A stretch of 18,990 nucleotides of DNA from an uncultured Bacteroidota bacterium (GTDB taxonomy: Bacteria > Bacteroidota > Bacteroidia > Flavobacteriales > Flavobacteriaceae): the NCBI GenBank assembly GCA_902517365.1, contig CABYCA010000013.1, positions 1-18,990 on the forward strand, written 5' to 3'. The position numbers and the translations under genes are program-made. Positions 14,184-18,990 of this stretch are shown piece after piece (position 1 is the first letter of the stretch; every line of letters starts with the position of its first letter). The notes below the pieces were generated by a model. The model did no database searches, had not been told where the DNA came from, and was given only the letters and a program-made list of their open reading frames with translations.

Positions 14184-15441
14184 AAATCATTTATTAGTAA
14201 TATTAATATTTTCAAATTTATCTGTTGTTTCCCAGACAAATACTGGCTCCCCTTTTTCGTTAAATGAATTAGGAGAAATAAATTTTATGGGTAATGTATC
14301 TTATCAATCTATGGGGGGTATTGACTCTTCTATTGATTCAATCGAATTTAATATTAATAACCCATCTTCATTGGCTAAATTAAAGTCGACTAATTATCTA
14401 ATAGGTACTTTTTATAAGTCTTCAAATTTATCTAATAATAACTTAAAGGAGACTATTAAGACGTCTAATATTAATTATATTGCTATTGGAATTCCAACTA
14501 AAAATTTTGGATTTGGATTTGGAGTTATTCCATATTCTTCTGTTGGATTTAATCTTCAAACAACAGATGATTATAATACCCCGAACTCTATTAACACTAG
14601 AAATTTTGGAGCAGATGGAAATATTAATAGAGCATTTGTATCAATCGGGGTCCCTATTCTAAAATATCTTTCTTTTGGTGCAACGCTAAACTATAATTTT
14701 GGAAAATTTAATTATGAAAAGATTAATCTAGTTGAGGGAGTAAATTATGGTCTTTTTTCAAATAGTAGTTCTGAAATAGATGGATTTACATATCACTTTT
14801 CATCAAATATTATGATCCCTTTAAAGAATGACTTGAAGTTAAACCTTTTATTTAGTATTTATCCTGAAGGGCAACTCAAATCTTTTAATTCAGAATCTTT
14901 GTATACATCTAACGCACCTACAATAACAGTAGAATCTTTGGGTGACTTTGTCAATGTTGATTTAAATTCAAGAGGTATGGAAAATACTAAACTTAAGGTT
15001 CCATCTAAGTCAATTTATTCAATTGGAATAGAAAAGAAAGATTCATGGTTTTTAGGTGTTCAATATGAATCTAAATTATCTTCTGGATTTGAGAATGTTT
15101 TTTTAAATATTCAAAATATAATTTATAGAGATTCAAATTCACTGGCATTAGGGGGGTACTTTATACCAGATAATTTATCTATAGTGAGCTACTGGAAGAG
15201 AGTTAAATACAGGTTTGGAATTAAAAATATCAAAAAAAGTATTATTGTAAATAATTTGCCCATAAATCAATTTAGCTTAAATTTGGGGCTTGGATTACCT
15301 GTTGCAGGTTTATCAAAAGCTAATCTAGGTCTTGAAATTGGTTCAATTGGAGATTCTGAGGTAATCAAAGAGAATTATTTTTCTTTAAGACTAGGATTAA
15401 CTTTAAATGACGTTTGGTTTATAAAAAGAAAGTATAATTAG
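14170..15441 (+). CDS. outer-membrane beta-barrel protein, function unknown
   Basis: 423 residues with a signal peptide (MKRTKNHLLVILIFSNLSVVSQ) and a mature part of alternating polar and aromatic residues typical of a beta barrel. Examples are YIAIGIPTKNFGFGFGVIPYSSVGF and YLSFGATLNYNFGKFNY. The N-terminal SLNELGEINFMGNVSYQSMGGI and the closing LRLGLTLNDVWFIKRKYN resemble a barrel protein that commonly sits between coaX and a TPR gene in flavobacteria; its substrate is not known to me. FadL-like transport is possible but unproven. The start codon lies inside the end of coaX, so expression is probably coupled. The TPR gene follows 11 bp later. Confidence 0.8.
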   Translation: MKRTKNHLLVILIFSNLSVVSQTNTGSPFSLNELGEINFMGNVSYQSMGGIDSSIDSIEFNINNPSSLAKLKSTNYLIGTFYKSSNLSNNNLKETIKTSNINYIAIGIPTKNFGFGFGVIPYSSVGFNLQTTDDYNTPNSINTRNFGADGNINRAFVSIGVPILKYLSFGATLNYNFGKFNYEKINLVEGVNYGLFSNSSSEIDGFTYHFSSNIMIPLKNDLKLNLLFSIYPEGQLKSFNSESLYTSNAPTITVESLGDFVNVDLNSRGMENTKLKVPSKSIYSIGIEKKDSWFLGVQYESKLSSGFENVFLNIQNIIYRDSNSLALGGYFIPDNLSIVSYWKRVKYRFGIKNIKKSIIVNNLPINQFSLNLGLGLPVAGLSKANLGLEIGSIGDSEVIKENYFSLRLGLTLNDVWFIKRKYN

Positions 15442-15452
15442 ACATAAACTCT

Positions 15453-16844
15453 ATGAATCAATTTAAGTTTTTTAGAAATTTATTTTTAATATTATTTACA
15501 TCACCTCTTCTATCTCAGCTTAGTAATGATCAGTGCATTGAGCAGCTGTCAATATTTGCCGAATCTGCTAAAATTAAAAATTATCAGGCTGCATACGAAC
15601 CATGGACAATGGTATTAGATAATTGTCCAAAGTTAAGCCTTGCAACTTATCAATATGGTGAAATAATACTTAAATACTTTATAAAAAATGCATCATCTGA
15701 GGATGAAAAAAACAAATACTTAAATGATCTACTATCCCTATATGATCAATGGGCTGAAATCTTTCCTGAAAGAAAAGGTTCAAAACAAATAGGAAAAATA
15801 TTCAGTAGTAAGGGTCAGGCAATGCTTGATAATGGTGTAAAAGATAAAGAGCTTATATATGATACTTTCAATTATGCTTTTATAAATGACCCAGTAAGCT
15901 TCAAAAATCCAAAATCATTGGCATATTATTTTCAAACAGCATATGATCTGTTCAAGGCTGGTTCAAAAATCAATCTTGAAACTTTATTTGAAAAGTATGA
16001 AGAATTGACTGAAAAATTTGAGCTCTTAAAGACTGATATATCAAAAAATATTGATATAATCCTAAAAAAAGAAGAGTCTGGAACACCACTTACCTCCAGA
16101 GAAGTCAGAAACAAAAGAATATACGATACAAACTCAAACGCAGTTAGTGCATATCTACAACTAATTGATCAGCTAATTGCCAAAGAAGCTACTTGTGATA
16201 TACTTGTACCACTATATTCAAAGAATTTTGAACAGAATAAAAATAATACATTATGGATTAGAAGAGCTGCAGGTAGACTAGATGGCAAAGATTGCTCGGA
16301 TGACCCACTTTTTGTTACTTTGGTAGAACAACTTCATAGTCTTGAACCATCAGCTGATTCAGCATATTATTTGGGAATATTAAATGATAAACAAGGAAAC
16401 TCTGAAGATGCTTTAAAATACTACCAAGAGTCAGTTTCACTTCAGACTGACAATTATAAAAAAGCAAATATCTTGTACAAGATTGCAGTTAAATTTAAAA
16501 ATGCTGGAAGAAGAGTATCTGCTCGAAATTATGCTGAGCAAGCTTTATCATACCAACCATCTTTGGGGAGAGCTTACCTTCTGATATCAAATATGTATGC
16601 TGATAGTGCAAATGGATGTGGTGATACACAGTTTAATAAAAGAGCTGTTTTTTGGTTAGCTGCTCAAACTGCATTAAAAGCAGGAAGGGTTGATGCTTCA
16701 CTTAAAAAGATATCTGATAGAACCGCAGCAGCATTTAATGGAAGAGCACCCTCTAAAACTGACATATTTACTGAAGGAAGTCAGGGAACAAGTATCACTT
16801 TTTCTTGTTGGATAAGAAGAAGCATAAAGGTTCCAAACCTTTAA
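15453..16844 (+). CDS. secreted tetratricopeptide-repeat protein
   Basis: 463 residues with an N-terminal signal or anchor (MNQFKFFRNLFLILFTSPLLSQ), so it acts in the envelope. The body is alpha-helical. Clear TPR-type units lie at about residues 300-395: AYYLGILNDKQGNSEDALKYY, then ANILYKIAVKFKNAGRRVSARNYAEQAL, then LGRAYLLISNMYADS. A looser unit precedes near residue 40 (NYQAAYEPWTMVLDNCP). TPR proteins serve as scaffolds, and position between a barrel protein and lptC suggests an outer-membrane assembly role, which is inference. One bp separates it from lptC. Complete, with no sign of disruption. Confidence 0.83.
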   Translation: MNQFKFFRNLFLILFTSPLLSQLSNDQCIEQLSIFAESAKIKNYQAAYEPWTMVLDNCPKLSLATYQYGEIILKYFIKNASSEDEKNKYLNDLLSLYDQWAEIFPERKGSKQIGKIFSSKGQAMLDNGVKDKELIYDTFNYAFINDPVSFKNPKSLAYYFQTAYDLFKAGSKINLETLFEKYEELTEKFELLKTDISKNIDIILKKEESGTPLTSREVRNKRIYDTNSNAVSAYLQLIDQLIAKEATCDILVPLYSKNFEQNKNNTLWIRRAAGRLDGKDCSDDPLFVTLVEQLHSLEPSADSAYYLGILNDKQGNSEDALKYYQESVSLQTDNYKKANILYKIAVKFKNAGRRVSARNYAEQALSYQPSLGRAYLLISNMYADSANGCGDTQFNKRAVFWLAAQTALKAGRVDASLKKISDRTAAAFNGRAPSKTDIFTEGSQGTSITFSCWIRRSIKVPNL

Positions 16845-16845
16845 A

Positions 16846-17373
16846 ATGAAATATTCATATAATTTATTACTATTTTTAATTGTTAATCTTTCATGTAATA
16901 ATGAGCCTAATATAATAGACTACACTAATGATAAAACACCTTTAAGTATTGCCAAGAACTTTACTATGACTTACACTGACTCAACGCTTACTAAGTCATT
17001 TCTCTCAGGTAAAACTCACTATGATTTTACAAATGATAAATTGAATTATTCTGAATTTTTTGATGATGTGGAGCTTATCATCTATGATGAAAATAAAACT
17101 TCAACAATCAGGTCAGAATATGCAATTGTTTACAACTCATATAGATTCATGGAATTTAATAATAATGTAAAGATTACTACAACTGATAATGAAATATTAA
17201 CTACTGACAAGCTTTATTATGATACTGAAAATGAATGGCTTTTTACTGAAAATGATTTTGAGTATATTGATAAAACAAATAAAATAATTGCTAGAAGGCT
17301 TGATTCAAATCGTGACTTTACCGATCTTATTACCGGAAACCTCAAGGGATCTATTAATATTTTAGAAGAATGA
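16846..17373 (+). CDS. lptC: LPS export protein LptC, lipoprotein-anchored
   Basis: 175 residues. LptC links the inner-membrane LptBFG transporter to the periplasmic bridge that carries lipopolysaccharide to the outer membrane. Here the N-terminus is a lipoprotein signal ending NLSC (C17), as is usual in Bacteroidota, not the single membrane helix of E. coli LptC. The beta-jellyroll body is seen as repeated strand pairs: FDDVELIIYDENKTSTIRSE, FNNNVKITTTDNEILTTDKLYYD, then ENDFEYIDKTNKIIARRLDS, and GNLKGSINI at the end. The stop codon overlaps the next start (ATGA at 17370-17373). Assignment rests on this pattern and on gene order. Confidence 0.86.
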   Translation: MKYSYNLLLFLIVNLSCNNEPNIIDYTNDKTPLSIAKNFTMTYTDSTLTKSFLSGKTHYDFTNDKLNYSEFFDDVELIIYDENKTSTIRSEYAIVYNSYRFMEFNNNVKITTTDNEILTTDKLYYDTENEWLFTENDFEYIDKTNKIIARRLDSNRDFTDLITGNLKGSINILEE

Positions 17374-17555
17374 AACATTATCTAATTTCAGAAATAATTT
17401 ACTGGGTTATTGCTATTATATCAATTTTTAGTTTTTTTGAAAACTTGGGTATTAACGACAATAGAGCATATATATTTTTAGGTTTCTCTATTCTTTCTGT
17501 TTTTATGGCTCTATTTAGAAGATATTTTAGGAGAAAATATTCAAATAAAAACTAA
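17370..17555 (+). CDS. small two-helix membrane protein
   Basis: 61 residues with two predicted membrane segments (about 5-24 and 33-49) and a strongly basic C-terminus (RRYFRRKYSNKN), placing both ends probably in the cytoplasm. It overlaps lptC by 4 bp and the CorC-like gene by 1 bp (TAATG), so it is translated as part of the operon. A small protein at this place between lptC and a CNNM/CorC gene is familiar in flavobacteria, but I know no function. Confidence 0.75.
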   Translation: MKHYLISEIIYWVIAIISIFSFFENLGINDNRAYIFLGFSILSVFMALFRRYFRRKYSNKN

Positions 17556-17935
17556 TGATAATTTTACTTAGCCTTCTTTGTTCAGCATTCTTTTCAGGAA
17601 TGGAAATAGCATATGTTTCCTCGAATAGATTAAATCTTGAGATTGAAAAAAAACAAAAGGGTTTAATTCCGAAACTATTAACAATAATTACTAAAGACCC
17701 ATCTAGGTTCATATCTACAATGTTGATAGGTAATAGTTTTGCTCTGGTTATTTATGGGCTATTTATGGGGCAGTTTATTGTAGATAACTTATCATTTCTG
17801 TTTTTACAATCTATGAATGAGCTAACTGTTATTTTACTTCAAACAATAATATCAACATTACTTATTTTAATAGCAGCTGAATTTATTCCTAAGGTACTAT
17901 TTCAAATTTATTCATTTGTGAGAAGCCATCTTTAA
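17555..17935 (+). pseudogene. CorC/CNNM transporter-like protein, N-terminal fragment cut by rearrangement
   Basis: 126 residues of the CNNM membrane domain of CorC/HlyC-type proteins, which are linked to Mg2+/Na+ transport. The signature FFSGMEIAYVSSNRLNLEIEK is at residues 12-32, and ISTMLIGNSFALVIYGLFMGQ, then LIAAEFIPKVLFQIY, follow as expected. Full family members have about 420-440 residues with CBS domains and a C-terminal CorC domain. Here the reading stops at about residue 119, and the last residues SFVRSHL come from antisense ppiD sequence. The missing C-terminal part is found on the opposite strand at 18755-18990. Either a genuine inversion broke the gene or the sequence is chimeric. 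Confidence 0.8.
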
Positions 17936-18710
17936 GTAATTCAAGGTTTGATCTTAAATTAGTTTGATCAATCTCTGAGGCAATATCTGGAATAAAAACA
18001 AATTTAAGTTCCCTTGACTCTCCTATTTCATATTTTTTTCTATTTGCTTTTAAAAATGAGGAAATTTCTGAATCCTTAACTTGAACAGTAGAATCAGGGA
18101 TTCTATCATAAGGGATCCTTAGGTATTCAATATTTACTTTATCATTTTCCAGATGGTATTGAATGTTCGATTCAATATTCGTATAAATTACACTAGATTT
18201 AATTAGATCAAAATATATTTTTTGTTTGGCAAGGGAGATTATATTTTGTTCTTGAAGTTTCCATTGATTATACATATTTGGATTTGAACTTCTAAGTTGA
18301 GAAATATAGTTTGAGAATTTGTTAAAATCGAAGAGACCAATTTCATTTTGAAACAATGGGTTCATTACGATTGATTGATCACCAGAGATTATTTGCTCAA
18401 GCTGATCTTTACCAGCATCAATTCCTAATTTTTCTAATTCTTGAACAATGGCTTGGTTCTTAATACCTTGATTCCAAGCTAAATTAACAGCATTTACTGT
18501 AGTTAATCCATATGCACTTTGAGCTTGTTCTACCATCATGTTAAAGCTCTCAAAGTCAATCTCTTCTCCATTAACTTCACCTATTGGCTTATTAGAGCTA
18601 AATCCCCCATTAGATGTAAAAACACCTGAAATAACAAAGGCAAATAATGCCATCCCAATCACTATGATTAGAAATATTGATCTCTTTCTAATTTGTCCTA
18701 ATACAGCCAT
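17889..18710 (-). pseudogene. ppiD: PpiD/SurA-type peptidylprolyl isomerase, N-terminal fragment cut by rearrangement
   Basis: 273 residues. The N-terminus MAVLGQIRKRSIFLIIVIGMALFAFVISG is the cytoplasmic start and single membrane anchor (about 11-32) of PpiD-like folding factors. It is followed by the SurA_N-type chaperone region GEVNGEEIDFESFNMMVEQAQ and a helical segment up to YRIPYDRIPDS-like sequence near 200. Family members in Bacteroidota have about 700 residues with a parvulin domain after residue 340, so the isomerase domain is missing. Native sequence runs to about residue 265; the last codons (FEIVP) are antisense corC. It lies 44 bp after the CorC C-terminal piece on the same strand, which is the expected native order corC-ppiD. 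Confidence 0.78.
17900..17925. other. inversion or chimera junction between corC and ppiD
   Basis: Plus-strand CorC reading is native to about 17912; minus-strand PpiD reading is native to about 17912 from the other side. The two frames overlap across 17889-17935 only because each runs on into antisense sequence of the other. The junction lies in an AT-rich patch near AATTTATTCATTTG. Confidence 0.7.
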
Positions 18711-18754
18711 ACAATAAATAATTTTTCGAAATTACAACATAGTATTAATTTATA

Positions 18755-18990
18755 CTACTCCTTCTGGTTTTTTTTTAAAACTACTTTTTCAATTTTTGAT
18801 GATGAAGCATGGAGAATTTGAATGGAATATCTATTAATTATAATTTCGTCACCCACCTTAGGGATCTCCTCTTTATTAAATACAATTAACCCTCCAAGTG
18901 TATCATATGACTCAGACTCAGGTAAATTAAGATTATAAGATTTATTTAGGTATTCTATTTCTAGTCTAGAAGAGAGTTCGTACACACCCT
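18755..18990 (-). CDS. CorC/CNNM protein, C-terminal domain (5' part outside window)
   Basis: The frame is open through the window edge, and 77 residues are visible. SSRLEIEYLNKSYNLNLPESESYDTLGGLIVFNKEEIPKVGDEI, split across residues 5-50, is the CorC_HlyC domain that closes CNNM/CorC proteins: an SxRLEI-D/E-LN start, then the LPE/TLGG core and a final strand KIEKVVLKK. The codon at 18985 is GTG and the frame continues beyond it as Gly-Val, so there is no start here. It is probably the missing tail of the gene begun at 17555, now in opposite orientation, though a paralogue cannot be excluded. ppiD follows after 44 bp on the same strand. Confidence 0.83.
   Translation of the reverse strand, partial: GVYELSSRLEIEYLNKSYNLNLPESESYDTLGGLIVFNKEEIPKVGDEIIINRYSIQILHASSSKIEKVVLKKNQKE

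Noticed and set aside
14480..14662. Overlapping plus-strand frame inside the barrel protein gene
   Set aside because: A shifted reading of the barrel gene, low complexity and without support as a gene.
1..18990. CRISPR arrays, insertion sequences, integrase or defence genes
   Set aside because: No regularly spaced repeats, transposase, integrase, nuclease-helicase or toxin-antitoxin signatures were seen on either strand; RmuC is the only nuclease-like protein apart from the DnaE exonuclease domain and is housekeeping.

Overview
The window looks like a piece of an AT-rich, streamlined marine flavobacterium (Bacteroidota, Flavobacteriia). Pointers to this are the low GC content, the absence of Shine-Dalgarno sites, and TAnnTTTG-type -7 promoter elements before both tRNA genes and trxA. 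A DnaE with an N-terminal DnaQ-like exonuclease, Bacteroidota-style lipoproteins and a CrtA-CrtD-CruF carotenoid set point the same way. All identifications come from reading motifs and gene order; no database search was run.

Layout. 1-6430 is housekeeping: metG (minus, 3' end outside the window) diverges from dnaE; a small lipoprotein gene converges on dnaE; then trxA. 6436-7360 is an unusual accessory patch. It holds tRNA-Asp with its terminator, a minus-strand gene for a 69-residue protein with three YRGV motifs exactly 22 residues apart, a GC-rich leader before that gene that can fold as a compact H-type pseudoknot ending 5 nt before the start codon, an AT-rich gene-free stretch, and what looks like a decayed second tRNA-Asp with its terminator. 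7363-10453 carries a PBP4-type D-Ala-D-Ala carboxypeptidase, a candidate short RNA with its own promoter and terminator, rmuC, and a compositionally odd lipoprotein gene. 10476-13244 is a tightly packed minus-strand carotenoid operon (crtA-like, crtD, cruF) that would modify the acyclic end of a carotene. tRNA-Phe separates it from a plus-strand envelope operon, 13452-17935: coaX, an outer-membrane barrel protein, a TPR protein, lptC, a small membrane protein and a CorC/CNNM protein.

The right end is rearranged. The CorC gene stops after about 119 native residues and runs into the N-terminal third of a ppiD-like gene in the opposite orientation. Upstream of that ppiD, still on the minus strand, lies the C-terminal CorC domain that should belong to the same or a sister gene. 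The expected order lptC-corC-ppiD is therefore folded back on itself. Either a segment of roughly 2 kb has inverted with breakpoints inside corC and ppiD, or this is a fold-back chimera of the kind made by whole-genome amplification. The window end cannot distinguish them.

The most promising candidate for something undescribed is the 6664-6941 unit: a triple YRGV micro-protein under a pseudoknot leader beside tRNA-Asp. The YRGV motif recalls the cyanobacterial DUF4278/PirA small proteins, some of which are under glutamine-riboswitch control; that parallel is from memory and is inference.
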